DNA from: Burkholderia puraquae
Lineage (GTDB): Bacteria > Pseudomonadota > Gammaproteobacteria > Burkholderiales > Burkholderiaceae
Assembly: GCF_002099195.1 (NCBI RefSeq)
Contig: NZ_NBYX01000010.1
Span: 1 to 64,000, forward strand
Length of the DNA: 64,000 nt
Direction: 5' to 3'
In this document: piece after piece, positions 9,901-18,382 of the stretch
Layout of the letters: each line of letters opens with the position of its first letter
Position numbering within the stretch: the stretch's first letter is position 1
Position numbers and translations under genes: made by a program
The notes under the pieces: generated by a model
Told to the model about the DNA's origin: nothing
What the model saw: the letters and a program-made list of their open reading frames with translations, nothing else
The model's database searches: none

Positions 9901-11805
9901 TTATGCGACGCGCTTCGCCTGACCGGCGACGTCGGCCGCCGGATTCAGAAAGCGTTCGCGAATCGATTTCGCGATACCCGCGCCGTCGAGGCCGCATTGC
10001 GACAGCAGCTTCGCGGGGTCGCCGTGATCGATGAACAGGTCAGGGAGGCCCAATTGTAGTACGGGTCGGATAACCCCACTCTCCATCAGGGCTTCCACGC
10101 AGGCCGAGCCCGCGCCGCCCATCACGCAGCCTTCCTCGACCGTGACGAGGTAGTCGTGCGTCTCGGCGAGTTCGCGCACGAGCGCCGCATCGACCGGCTT
10201 CACGAAGCGCATGTTCGCGACGGTTGCATCGAGCTCCTCGGCTGCGGCGAGCGACGGAGCGACCATCGTGCCGAACGCGAGGATCGCGACACGCTTGCCT
10301 TCCGGCTGCGACGTGCGGCGACGCACCTCACCCTTGCCGAGCGGGATCTCGGTGAATTCCTTCACCGTCGCCACGCCCGTGCCCGCACCGCGCGGATAGC
10401 GCACCGCGGTCGGGTTCGGCTGCTGCAGCGCCGTGTGCAGCATCTGGCGGCATTCGTTCTCGTCGGACGCAGCCATGATCGTCATGTTCGGAATGCAGCG
10501 CATGAATGCGAGATCGTACGCGCCCGCATGCGTCGCACCGTCGGCGCCAACGAGGCCCGCGCGGTCGATCGCGAACACGACCGGCAGGTTCTGCAGCGCG
10601 ACGTCGTGGATCAGCTGGTCGTACGCACGCTGCAGGAACGTCGAGTAGATCGCGACGACGGGCTTCAGCCCTTCGGTCGCGAGGCCGCCCGCGAACGTCA
10701 CCGCGTGCTGCTCGGCGATACCGACGTCGTAGTAGCGATCCTTGAAGCGCTTCTCGAACTCGACCATGCCCGAGCCTTCGCGCATCGCGGGCGTGATGCC
10801 GACGACGCGCGAATCGCGCTCGGCTTCATCGCACAGCCATTCACCGAACACCTGCGTGTACGTCTTCTTCGCGGGCGTGGGCGACGGCTTGATGCCTTCG
10901 GCCGGGTTGAACTTGCCGGGGCCGTGATAGAGCACGGGATCCGCTTCGGCGAGCTTGTAGCCCTGGCCTTTCTTCGTCACCACGTGCAGGAATTGCGGGC
11001 CGCGCAGTTCGCGGATGTTCTGCAGCGTCGGAATCAGCGAATCGAGATCGTGACCGTCGATCGGGCCGATGTAGTTGAAACCGAATTCTTCGAACAGCGT
11101 AGCCGGCACGACCATGCCCTTCGCGTGCTCCTCGAGCTTGCGCGCAAGTTCGAGCACCGGCGGCGCAACGCTCAGCACGCGCTCGACGCCCGCGCGCGCG
11201 GCCGCATAGAAGCGGCCGGACATCAGGCGGGCGAGATGGCGATTCAGCGCGCCGACCGGCGGCGAGATCGACATGTCGTTGTCGTTCAGGATCACGAGCA
11301 CTTTCGCATCTTCCGACACGCCCGCGTTGTTCATCGCCTCGAACGCCATGCCAGCCGTCATCGCACCGTCGCCGATCACCGCGATCGAGAAGCGGTCGTC
11401 GCCGTTCAACTGGCTGCCGATCGCCATGCCGAGCGCGGCCGAGATCGACGTGCTCGAGTGCGCGGTGCCGAACGTGTCGTATTCGGATTCGCTGCGGCGC
11501 GGGAAGCCCGAGATGCCGTCCTGCTGGCGCAGCGAATGCATCTGGTCGCGGCGGCCCGTCAGGATCTTGTGCGGGTAGGTCTGGTGGCCCACGTCCCAGA
11601 CGATGCGATCGTTCGGCGTGTTGAACACGTAGTGCAACGCGATCGTCAGCTCGACCGTCCCGAGGTTGGACGACAAATGGCCGCCCGTTTTCGACACGCT
11701 GTCGAGCACGAACGCGCGCAGTTCATCCGCGAGCGGTTGAAGTTGGCGACGATCGAGGCGGCGCAAATCCGCCGGGTCGTCGATGGTTTTCAGCAAGTCG
11801 TACAT
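9901..11805 (-). CDS. dxs: 1-deoxy-D-xylulose-5-phosphate synthase
   Basis: DXS condenses pyruvate and glyceraldehyde 3-phosphate, the entry to the MEP isoprenoid pathway, and also feeds thiamine and pyridoxal synthesis. The protein is 634 residues from [20 protein letters not shown]. The TPP-binding motif is GDGAMTAG (145-152) with LNDNDMSI at 173-180, [12 protein letters not shown] holds the active-site His43, and [16 protein letters not shown] supplies the catalytic Glu. The upstream in-frame start at 11841 adds 12 residues not seen in the family; GGAACG precedes the chosen ATG. It follows ispA in the same direction 81 bp on. IspA makes farnesyl diphosphate from the pathway's products, so the cluster joins entry and exit of isoprenoid synthesis. 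Confidence 0.97.
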   Translation of the reverse strand: MYDLLKTIDDPADLRRLDRRQLQPLADELRAFVLDSVSKTGGHLSSNLGTVELTIALHYVFNTPNDRIVWDVGHQTYPHKILTGRRDQMHSLRQQDGISGFPRRSESEYDTFGTAHSSTSISAALGMAIGSQLNGDDRFSIAVIGDGAMTAGMAFEAMNNAGVSEDAKVLVILNDNDMSISPPVGALNRHLARLMSGRFYAAARAGVERVLSVAPPVLELARKLEEHAKGMVVPATLFEEFGFNYIGPIDGHDLDSLIPTLQNIRELRGPQFLHVVTKKGQGYKLAEADPVLYHGPGKFNPAEGIKPSPTPAKKTYTQVFGEWLCDEAERDSRVVGITPAMREGSGMVEFEKRFKDRYYDVGIAEQHAVTFAGGLATEGLKPVVAIYSTFLQRAYDQLIHDVALQNLPVVFAIDRAGLVGADGATHAGAYDLAFMRCIPNMTIMAASDENECRQMLHTALQQPNPTAVRYPRGAGTGVATVKEFTEIPLGKGEVRRRTSQPEGKRVAILAFGTMVAPSLAAAEELDATVANMRFVKPVDAALVRELAETHDYLVTVEEGCVMGGAGSACVEALMESGVIRPVLQLGLPDLFIDHGDPAKLLSQCGLDGAGIAKSIRERFLNPAADVAGQAKRVA

Positions 11806-11886
11806 CGTCGTTCCATTGTAGGAAATCAAACGCGCCCGCATTCTGTTGCACGCACCGTAGCATGTACGCGGCGGCGGGCTTTCGCG

Positions 11887-12771
11887 TCAGCTGACCCGGT
11901 TCACTACCAGGTCGGCAAGTTCGGCGAGACGCTGTGCGCGTGCGCCGAACGGTTTCAGCGCGTCGTGCGCTTCGGCGCGCAGTTGTGCTGCGAGCTCGCG
12001 CGACGCCTCGAGGCCGAGGATCGACACATAGGTCGGCTTGTCGTTCGCCGCGTCCTTGCCGGCCGTCTTGCCGAGCGTCGCCGAATCGGTCGTGACGTCG
12101 AGAATGTCGTCGACGACCTGGAAGGCCAGACCCACGGCCCCCGCGTATACATCGAGCGCAGCCATCGTTTCCGCGGACGGCGTCTCGCCGGCCAGTGCGC
12201 CCATCCGCACGGCCGCGCGCAGCAGTGCGCCCGTCTTCATCCGGTGCATCGTCTCGAGCTGCTCACGCGTCAGCTTGAGGCCGACGCTCGCCAGGTCGAT
12301 CGCCTGCCCGCCGGCCATGCCGATCGAGCCGCTCGCCAGCGCCAGTTCGCGCACGAGTGCAGCCTGCTGCACCGGCGACAGCGCAGCGGCGTCGGTCAGC
12401 GCAACGAACGCCTGCGACTGCAGCGCGTCGCCGACGAGCAGCGCCGTCGGCTCGTCATACTGCACGTGCACGGTCGGCTTGCCGCGACGCAACGCGTCGT
12501 CGTCCATGCACGGCATGTCGTCGTGCACGAGCGAGTAGACGTGGATCATCTCCAGTGCCGCCGCCGCCGCATTGCGCGCCGCTTCCGTCGCGCCGGTCAG
12601 TTCGCCTGCTGCATGGCACAGCAGCGGGCGAACGCGTTTGCCGCCGCCGAGGACCGCATAGCGCATCGCCTCGTGGAGTTTCTCCGGCACCGCGGTTTCA
12701 GCGGGCAAATAGTGGCCGAGTGCGTCCTCGACACGGTCAAGCACAGACCGCATCCATTGTTCGAATGTCAT
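11887..12771 (-). CDS. ispA: Farnesyl diphosphate synthase (polyprenyl synthetase family)
   Basis: A 294-residue trans-prenyltransferase, the usual length for bacterial IspA. The first Asp-rich motif DDMPCMD (84-90) has the four-residue spacing of bacterial farnesyl or geranylgeranyl synthases, and the second is DDILD (221-225). GGGKRVRPLL (42-51) binds diphosphate and GGQAIDL (154-160) is also conserved. It elongates dimethylallyl diphosphate with two isopentenyl diphosphates. The ATG overlaps the stop of xseB by 4 nt, so the two are translationally coupled. dxs follows in the same direction. Confidence 0.95.
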   Translation of the reverse strand: MTFEQWMRSVLDRVEDALGHYLPAETAVPEKLHEAMRYAVLGGGKRVRPLLCHAAGELTGATEAARNAAAAALEMIHVYSLVHDDMPCMDDDALRRGKPTVHVQYDEPTALLVGDALQSQAFVALTDAAALSPVQQAALVRELALASGSIGMAGGQAIDLASVGLKLTREQLETMHRMKTGALLRAAVRMGALAGETPSAETMAALDVYAGAVGLAFQVVDDILDVTTDSATLGKTAGKDAANDKPTYVSILGLEASRELAAQLRAEAHDALKPFGARAQRLAELADLVVNRVS

Positions 12772-13061
12772 AGATCGTCGTCTTCGCCGTCCGTGGCGGC
12801 CGTTCCGGACGAAAGCGGCTTCAGCGTCGCGCCGTCAAGCACGCGGACCTGCTGCTCCACTTTCTCAAGCTGCTGTTGGCAAAACGCAACGAGGGTCGCA
12901 CCGCGGCGATACGCCGCCAGTGAATCCTCGAGGCTCAACGCGCCGCCTTCCATCCGGGCAACCAGCGTCTCGAGTTCCGCGAGCGCCATCTCGTAATTGT
13001 CCGGCAACGGTTCGGTGCCATTACCGGGCGGCGTGGCGCCTGGGGATGCGGTTTTCGCCAT
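12768..13061 (-). CDS. xseB: Exodeoxyribonuclease VII small subunit
   Basis: A 97-residue protein from MAKTASPGATPPG. It contains the XseB signature YEMALAELETLVARMEGGALSLEDSLAAYRRG and then a helical coiled coil (QQQLEKVEQQVRVLDG). Several copies bind the large subunit XseA, which is not in the window, to degrade single-stranded DNA. The C-terminus is acidic (DGEDDDL). Its stop overlaps the ispA start, an xseB-ispA-dxs order widespread in proteobacteria. A TTG at 13076 is an alternative start 5 codons upstream; neither has a clear ribosome site. Confidence 0.93.
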   Translation of the reverse strand: MAKTASPGATPPGNGTEPLPDNYEMALAELETLVARMEGGALSLEDSLAAYRRGATLVAFCQQQLEKVEQQVRVLDGATLKPLSSGTAATDGEDDDL

Positions 13062-13254
13062 GGACGAGGGTGTCAAATTTCAAAACAAGTCGGACATTCT
13101 ACGGCAAAAGAGAATTTTCCGACCTGCCGTCTTGGGCACCCGGCTACATATTCCGGCCCCACCTTCGATGCACATTGTGCGCCTTTCGATTGGCACCCGA
13201 CAAAAAATTGACACAAATCAGGCACTTAATCCTAGCCTTGCGAGGCGAACCGGG

Positions 13255-13260
13255 TATAAT
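13255..13260 (+). promoter_or_regulatory. -10 element upstream of the Rieske oxygenase gene
   Basis: A consensus TATAAT lies 72 bp before the ATG at 13333. A perfect TTGACA at 13208-13213 is 41 bp upstream, too far to be its -35 partner, and the correctly spaced hexamer is poor. Activation by a regulator, or a second start site, is possible. Confidence 0.45.
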
Positions 13261-13332
13261 TCCGCGTTTCCCTAAATCGATTTTTCGATGGTTGGGTTGT
13301 TCACTGCTTTCACGCTAACACCGGGAGTGGGA

Positions 13333-14439
13333 ATGTCCAATCTGAGCGATGCGCTTCAGTTGAAGTCGGCCCACAGCCAGCTTCCAGTCACTGCATACTT
13401 CGATGAGGCGCTACTCGAGCGCGAGATCGAAACCCTCTTCAAGAAAGGACCTCGTTACATCGGGCACGAGTTGATGGTGCCCGAGGCGGGGGATTATTTT
13501 GCGCTGCCGTCCGAGAACGAAGGCCGTGTACTGGTTCGCAACCCGGCGAACCAGATCGAACTGCTGTCGAACGTCTGCCGCCACCGGCAGGCCATCATGC
13601 TCAATGGGCGCGGCCATACGCAGAACATCGTGTGCCCGCTGCACCGCTGGACGTACGATCTGGAAGGCGAATTGCTCGGCGCGCCGCACTTCCCCGACAA
13701 GCCGTGCCTGAACCTCGGCAAGAGCCCGCTGCAGAACTGGCAGGGGCTGCTGTTCGAGGCCGAAGGCCGGAACGTCGCGCGTGACCTCGCCAACCTCGGC
13801 ACGAAGCATCACTTCGACTTCTCCGAGTACCACTTCGATCACGTCGAAGTGCACGAGTGCGATTACAACTGGAAGACGTTCATCGAGGTCTACCTCGAGG
13901 ATTACCACGTCGTCCCGTTCCACCCGGGCCTCGGCAGCTTCGTGTCGTGCGATGACCTCAAATGGGAGTTCGGCGACTGGTACAGCGTGCAGACGGTCGG
14001 CGTGCACAACGCGCTCGCGAAACCGGGCAGCGCGACCTACCAGAAATGGCACGAGCAGGTGCTGAAGTTCCGCAACGGCGTGCCGCCGGAGTTCGGCGCG
14101 ATCTGGATGGTCTACTACCCGGGCCTGATGATCGAGTGGTATCCGCACGTGCTCGTCGTGTCGTGGCTGATCCCGCGCGGCCCGCAGAAAACGACCAACA
14201 TCGTCGAGTTCTATTACCCCGAGGAAATCGCGTTGTTCGAACGCGAATTCGTCGAGGCAGAACGCGCCGCCTATATGGAAACGGCCGTCGAGGACGACGA
14301 GATCGCGATGCGGATGGACGCAGGCCGCCGTGCGCTGATGGCACGCGGCGAGTCGCAGGTCGGCCCGTACCAGAGCCCGATGGAAGACGGCATGCAGCAC
14401 TTCCACGAGTTCCTGCGCCGCCACCTCGGCGACATCTGA
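13333..14439 (+). CDS. Rieske-type ring-hydroxylating oxygenase, alpha subunit
   Basis: A 368-residue protein. The Rieske [2Fe-2S] site is Cys82-x-His84 (VCRHRQ) and Cys101-x2-His104 (CPLHRW). The C-terminal catalytic domain has Asn179, then EDYHVVPFHPGL with the mononuclear-iron ligands His192 and His197. It should hydroxylate or demethylate an organic substrate with electrons from a reductase. No beta subunit, ferredoxin or reductase gene is nearby, so it may be a homomeric alpha-only oxygenase that borrows electrons. Its substrate cannot be told. The ATG follows a GGGAGTGGGA ribosome-site region; an ATG at 13288 would add 15 residues. A strong terminator follows. Confidence 0.9.
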   Translation: MSNLSDALQLKSAHSQLPVTAYFDEALLEREIETLFKKGPRYIGHELMVPEAGDYFALPSENEGRVLVRNPANQIELLSNVCRHRQAIMLNGRGHTQNIVCPLHRWTYDLEGELLGAPHFPDKPCLNLGKSPLQNWQGLLFEAEGRNVARDLANLGTKHHFDFSEYHFDHVEVHECDYNWKTFIEVYLEDYHVVPFHPGLGSFVSCDDLKWEFGDWYSVQTVGVHNALAKPGSATYQKWHEQVLKFRNGVPPEFGAIWMVYYPGLMIEWYPHVLVVSWLIPRGPQKTTNIVEFYYPEEIALFEREFVEAERAAYMETAVEDDEIAMRMDAGRRALMARGESQVGPYQSPMEDGMQHFHEFLRRHLGDI

Positions 14440-14485
14440 CGATCGGTGCGGCGCTTTGACGCCGCACGGCATCCGGCAGACGAAA

Positions 14486-14512
14486 AGACGGGCTTCGGCC
14501 CGTCTTTTTTTG
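14486..14512 (+). terminator. Rho-independent terminator after the Rieske oxygenase gene
   Basis: AGACGGGC and GCCCGTCT form an 8-bp stem closed by a TTCG tetraloop (14486-14505), followed by a T run. This is a textbook intrinsic terminator. Confidence 0.92.
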
Positions 14513-14556
14513 TTTAGACTTGGAATGTCAGGCCATTCGCACTCCAGGGAGCCGTC

Positions 14557-15426
14557 ATGCCACACACTCACTACACCACGCTCATCTCCGCCGCCAATCT
14601 CGCCGAGCGCCTGGCGGCGGCGCCCGGCAGCGTCGCGCTGTTCGACTGCCGCTTCGATCTCGTCGATCCCGCTGCCGGCGAAGCCGCGTATGCGGCCGGC
14701 CATATCCCCGGCGCCCAGTACCTCCATCTCGATCGCGACCTGTCGGGCCGCAAGACGGGCACCAACGGCCGCCATCCGCTACCGACCCGCGATGCGCTCG
14801 CCACGTTGCTCGCGAGCCGCGGCCTCAAGCAGGGCCAGCAGGTCGTCGCGTACGACGCCCAAGGCGGCGCCTATGCGGCGCGCCTGTGGTGGCTGCTGCG
14901 CTGGCTCGGCCACGATTCCGTCGCAGTGCTCGACGGTGGCCTGCAGGCCTGGGAAGCCGCCGGCCAGCCGCTGGCAACCGACGTACCGCACCCGGCCGCC
15001 GGCGATTTCCGCGCGGCTGCGCCGCTCGAATCGACGGTCGACGCGGCAGCCGTGCTCGCCAACGTGAACGCGCCCACGCGTGTCGTGATCGATGCGCGCG
15101 CACCCGATCGCTACCGCGGTGAAAACGAAACGATCGATCGTGTGGGCGGCCACATCCCCGGCGCGCGCAACCGCTTCTTCAAGGACAACCTGACCGCCGA
15201 CGGCCGCTTCAAGACCGGCCATGAGCTGCGCGAGGCGTTTTCCACCGTGCTGGCGGGCACCGAACCGAACCGCGTGATCCTGCAATGCGGCTCCGGTGTC
15301 ACCGCATGCCACAACGCGCTTGCACTGGAGGTTGCGGGCCTGCACGGCGCGTCGCTGTATCCGGGCTCCTGGAGCGAATGGAGCGCCGATCCGTCACGAC
15401 CGATCGCAACCGGCCCGACACCGTAA
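14557..15426 (+). CDS. Sulfurtransferase (3-mercaptopyruvate/thiosulfate, tandem rhodanese)
   Basis: A 289-residue protein with two rhodanese domains. The N-terminal one is structural (ALFDCRFDLVDPAAGEAAY). The C-terminal one carries the catalytic Cys244 in CGSGVTAC. That loop (CG-S/T-GVT) is typical of 3-mercaptopyruvate sulfurtransferases rather than thiosulfate rhodaneses (CRxGx[R/T]). It would pass sulfane sulfur to cyanide or thiols. There is no signal peptide, so it should be cytosolic. It is isolated between a terminator and a convergent hydrolase gene, so the context does not show its acceptor. Confidence 0.92.
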   Translation: MPHTHYTTLISAANLAERLAAAPGSVALFDCRFDLVDPAAGEAAYAAGHIPGAQYLHLDRDLSGRKTGTNGRHPLPTRDALATLLASRGLKQGQQVVAYDAQGGAYAARLWWLLRWLGHDSVAVLDGGLQAWEAAGQPLATDVPHPAAGDFRAAAPLESTVDAAAVLANVNAPTRVVIDARAPDRYRGENETIDRVGGHIPGARNRFFKDNLTADGRFKTGHELREAFSTVLAGTEPNRVILQCGSGVTACHNALALEVAGLHGASLYPGSWSEWSADPSRPIATGPTP

Positions 15427-15451
15427 GCGCCGGCGCGGCGCAGTCGCAACG

Positions 15452-15475
15452 AAGCGGCGGCATATGCCGCCGCTT
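15452..15475. terminator. Perfect palindrome between convergent genes
   Basis: AAGCGGCGGCAT and ATGCCGCCGCTT form a perfect 24-bp palindrome between the stops of the sulfurtransferase and the dienelactone hydrolase genes. It could act as a bidirectional terminator, but it lacks a T run. Confidence 0.5.
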
Positions 15476-15480
15476 GCCGT

Positions 15481-16356
15481 TTACATCACGCCATACTTGC
15501 GGAGCCACGCGATAGCGCGCTTCCAGCTCTCCTCCGCATCGGCCTTCACGTAGCTCGGCCGGTAATCGGCAAAGAATGCGTGACCGGCATCCGGATACAC
15601 GACGATCTCCGATTCGCGCGCGAGCTTCGAATCGCTCGCCTGGATCGCCTTGCGCATGTCCGCGAGCGACGCCTGCGTGATGTTCGTATCCTTCTCGCCA
15701 TAGAGCCCGAGCACGGGCACCTTCAGCAACGATGCATGATCGACCGGGTTGAACGGCGTCATCTCGTCGGTCTTGCCTTCGACGAACCCGTACCATGCAA
15801 CGGCCGCACGCACGTGCGGGTTGTGCTCCGCATACAGCCAGCTCTGGCGGCCACCCCAGCAGAACCCGACCACGCCGAGACGCGACAGGTCGCCGCCGTT
15901 CTTGCCGGCCCACGCGACGGTCGCATCGAGATCCTCGCTAACCTGCCGGTCCGGCACCTTGCTGATGATGTGCTCGTACAGATCCTTGATCGTCGGATAC
16001 TTCGCCGCATTGCCCTGCCGCGCGAACAGGTCGGGCGCGATCGCGAGATAACCGAGCTTCGCGAAGCGGCGGCAGACATCGGCGATGTGCGCGTGCACGC
16101 CGAAGATCTCGTGGATCACGATGACGACCGGCAGGTTCGTCTTGTCCTTCGGCTGCGCGCGATACGCGGGCACGCTCGCGTCGCCTGAGCGGATCTCGAC
16201 GGTATCGACGTCCAGCCCTTCGCTGTCGGTCGTGACCGTCTGCGCCGACACGGGCAGCACGGCTGCCGCGAAGGCACCGCCCAGCGCGGCCTGCATGAAC
16301 TTGCGGCGGGAGAACGGAACGTGGGGAACCAGGCTGTCGACTTCGGGTTTCAACAT
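15481..16356 (-). CDS. Dienelactone hydrolase family protein, Tat-exported
   Basis: A 291-residue alpha/beta hydrolase. The N-terminus has a twin-arginine signal (SRRKF 16-20, then a hydrophobic stretch and PVSA at 35-38), so it is predicted to be exported folded to the periplasm. The Cys-Asp-His triad of the family is Cys166 (GFCWGG), Asp223 (GEKDTN) and His259 (DAGHAFF). The carboxymethylenebutenolidase fold acts on dienelactones or other esters. No aromatic ring-cleavage genes are nearby, so the true substrate is open. The ATG at 16356 has GAGGAG upstream; a more distal start would give an arginine-rich extension. Confidence 0.93.
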   Translation of the reverse strand: MLKPEVDSLVPHVPFSRRKFMQAALGGAFAAAVLPVSAQTVTTDSEGLDVDTVEIRSGDASVPAYRAQPKDKTNLPVVIVIHEIFGVHAHIADVCRRFAKLGYLAIAPDLFARQGNAAKYPTIKDLYEHIISKVPDRQVSEDLDATVAWAGKNGGDLSRLGVVGFCWGGRQSWLYAEHNPHVRAAVAWYGFVEGKTDEMTPFNPVDHASLLKVPVLGLYGEKDTNITQASLADMRKAIQASDSKLARESEIVVYPDAGHAFFADYRPSYVKADAEESWKRAIAWLRKYGVM

Positions 16357-16711
16357 GAATGCACTCCTCGATTGGGCGCCGCCGTCACGATCACGGACAC
16401 GGCATGACTGGGCATCGCGCCGGCGCGCGGCGCGGATGTCGCGGCGGTTGGCACCCCGCCGCAAACGGAAACCCGGACAAGATGCCCAATAATCCGTTGT
16501 CGCGTCAACTGTCGGATATGTAAGACTCGATTACGACCTGTTGATTCGACACGTCGATCGACGCACAAAAAACCACAGGCGGCCCGTCGAATCGCGATGC
16601 AACACGCCGCATGCCGAGCGCCGTTGCGCGATCGGAAGCCTGCGAAGCGAAACGAAAAACACGCGGTCGATATTGCCCGTCATGCGCAGGCACGGCAGCC
16701 CGGCTGCCTGC
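16357..16711. other. Intergenic region upstream of the dienelactone hydrolase gene
   Basis: This stretch of about 355 bp separates the hydrolase start from the ndh terminator. It holds no reading frame with recognisable protein features. The hydrolase promoter must lie in its left part, but I see no clear sigma-70 consensus. Confidence 0.5.
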
Positions 16712-16757
16712 AAAAAAACGGGCGGAGACTACGCACGACGTGCGCACTCCCCGCCCG
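16712..16757 (-). terminator. Terminator of the NADH dehydrogenase gene
   Basis: Downstream of the stop at 16778, CGGGCGG (minus strand, from 16757) pairs with CCGCCCG. A long imperfect stem including TGCGCAC/GTGCG lies between, and seven T follow at 16718-16712. Confidence 0.75.
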
Positions 16758-16777
16758 CTTGCCGTGCGAACGCGCGC

Positions 16778-18112
16778 TCAGTGCAGCTTGACGCGCGGCA
16801 GCGTCGTGCGCCGCAGCCAGTGCGCGACCGTATCGAGCATCATGCGCGGATAGCCGTGCAGCGCTGCGATGTGCATCCGGTACAGCGACATGTACATGAA
16901 GCGTGCGAACAGCCCTTCGATCAGCATGTTGCCGCCGATCAGCCCGCCCATCAGGTTGCCGACTGCGCTGAAATGGCCGAGCGACACGAGCGAGCCCAGG
17001 TCGCGATACGTGAATTCGGGCAGCGGGAGCCCGTCGAGCCGGCAGCCGATTGCCTTCAGCAGGAAGTTCGCCTGCTGGTGTGCAGCCTGCGCGCGCGGCG
17101 GCACGTTGCGTTCGTTGCCGGGCCATGCGCATGCCGCACAATCGCCGAGCGCGAACACGTTGTCGTCGGTAAAGGTCTGCAGCGTGCGGCGCACGTCGAG
17201 CTGGCCGAGCTTGTTGACCTGGAGGCCATCGAGATCGGCGAGCACGGACGGCGCCTTGATGCCGGCGGCCCAGACCGTCAGGTCGGCACGCACCGTCTTG
17301 CCGCTCGCCGTATGGACGGCCCCGGGCGCCACCTCGGTCACGCGCTCGGCGAGCATCAGCCGCACGCCGATCTTTTCGAGCAGTTCGGCCGTCGCCGACG
17401 ACACGCGCTCCGGCAACGCCGGGAGGATCCGCGGCCCCGATTCGATCAGCACGATGCCGACGTCGTGCCGCGGGTCGAGCTTGTGCAGCCCGTAGGCCGA
17501 CAACACCTGCGCGGTGTTGCGCAGCTCGGCGGACAGCTCGACGCCCGTCGCGCCGCCGCCGACGATCACGACCTGGATGCGCGGTTCGGCCGCCTCGCCC
17601 GGCGCGGTCGGCGCCGGCGCCTGGTGCTCGGCGCGCATGCACGCGGCGATCAGCCGCTTGCGGAAGCGCTCGGCTTCGCCAACGGTATCGAGCGCGATCG
17701 CATTTTCCGATGCGCCCTGCACGCCGAAGAAGTGAGTCGTACTGCCGATCGCGATCACGAGCGTGTCATATTCCAGCTCGCGGGCCGGCAGCAGTTCCTC
17801 GCCGTCGCTGTCGTTGATGGGTGACAGCGTCACGCGCTTCGCCGCGCGGTCGAGCCCGGTCAGCCCGCCCTGCTGGAATTCGAAGCCGTGCCAGCGCGCC
17901 TGCGCCGCGTATTCGAGCTCCTGCGTGAACGGGTCCATGCTGCCGGCCGCGACCTCGTGCAACAGCGGTTTCCAGATGTGGGTCGGATTGCGGTCGACGA
18001 GCGTGACAAGTGCACGCGCGGGACGATTGCCGCGCGCGCCGTAACGGTCGCCGAGCCGCGTCGCCAGTTCCAGGCCGCCCGCGCCTCCGCCTACGATGAT
18101 GATCCGATGCAT
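16778..18112 (-). CDS. ndh: Type II NADH dehydrogenase (NAD(P)/FAD-dependent oxidoreductase)
   Basis: A 444-residue protein. The FAD-binding Rossmann motif is VGGGAGGLELATRLG near the start, and the NADH-binding motif is IVGGGATGVELSAEL near the middle. FALGDCAACAWPGN is the FAD-contact motif of the NDH-2 family. The C-terminal third has hydrophobic and amphipathic stretches (NLMGGLIGGNMLIEGLF) suited to membrane attachment. It would pass electrons from NADH to ubiquinone without pumping protons. AGGGGGA precedes the ATG at 18112; a start at 18169 adds 19 residues absent from the family. It stands alone, with its own terminator. Confidence 0.93.
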   Translation of the reverse strand: MHRIIIVGGGAGGLELATRLGDRYGARGNRPARALVTLVDRNPTHIWKPLLHEVAAGSMDPFTQELEYAAQARWHGFEFQQGGLTGLDRAAKRVTLSPINDSDGEELLPARELEYDTLVIAIGSTTHFFGVQGASENAIALDTVGEAERFRKRLIAACMRAEHQAPAPTAPGEAAEPRIQVVIVGGGATGVELSAELRNTAQVLSAYGLHKLDPRHDVGIVLIESGPRILPALPERVSSATAELLEKIGVRLMLAERVTEVAPGAVHTASGKTVRADLTVWAAGIKAPSVLADLDGLQVNKLGQLDVRRTLQTFTDDNVFALGDCAACAWPGNERNVPPRAQAAHQQANFLLKAIGCRLDGLPLPEFTYRDLGSLVSLGHFSAVGNLMGGLIGGNMLIEGLFARFMYMSLYRMHIAALHGYPRMMLDTVAHWLRRTTLPRVKLH

Positions 18113-18382
18113 CTGTTCCCCCTTTGCGATTCGAAACTGCTGCCGCCGGACAGTGCGAACGCGATGCATTCGCGCCGCCCGGTGGATTAACCGGTTCGGA
18201 CATCATCGATGTGCAGTTCGAAGCACTTCGAAGTTTCCGCCCCCGGAACGCGGGGCGCGCTGCCCCCGTGTCAATGACATGCATTGTCCGGGAGCTTGCG
18301 CGTTGACCACAAGCAAACCATCTCGATATTCAGCATCCCTGCAACAATATGCCGCAGGAATCGGGAGCCGCGCGGCGGTGCG

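Noticed and set aside
10156..12996. A 946-codon plus-strand frame opposite dxs, ispA and xseB
   Set aside because: It crosses three real genes in antisense and has no recognisable domain.
13208..13213. TTGACA as the -35 for the TATAAT at 13255
   Set aside because: The 41-bp spacing is far from 17 bp, so they cannot form one sigma-70 promoter.
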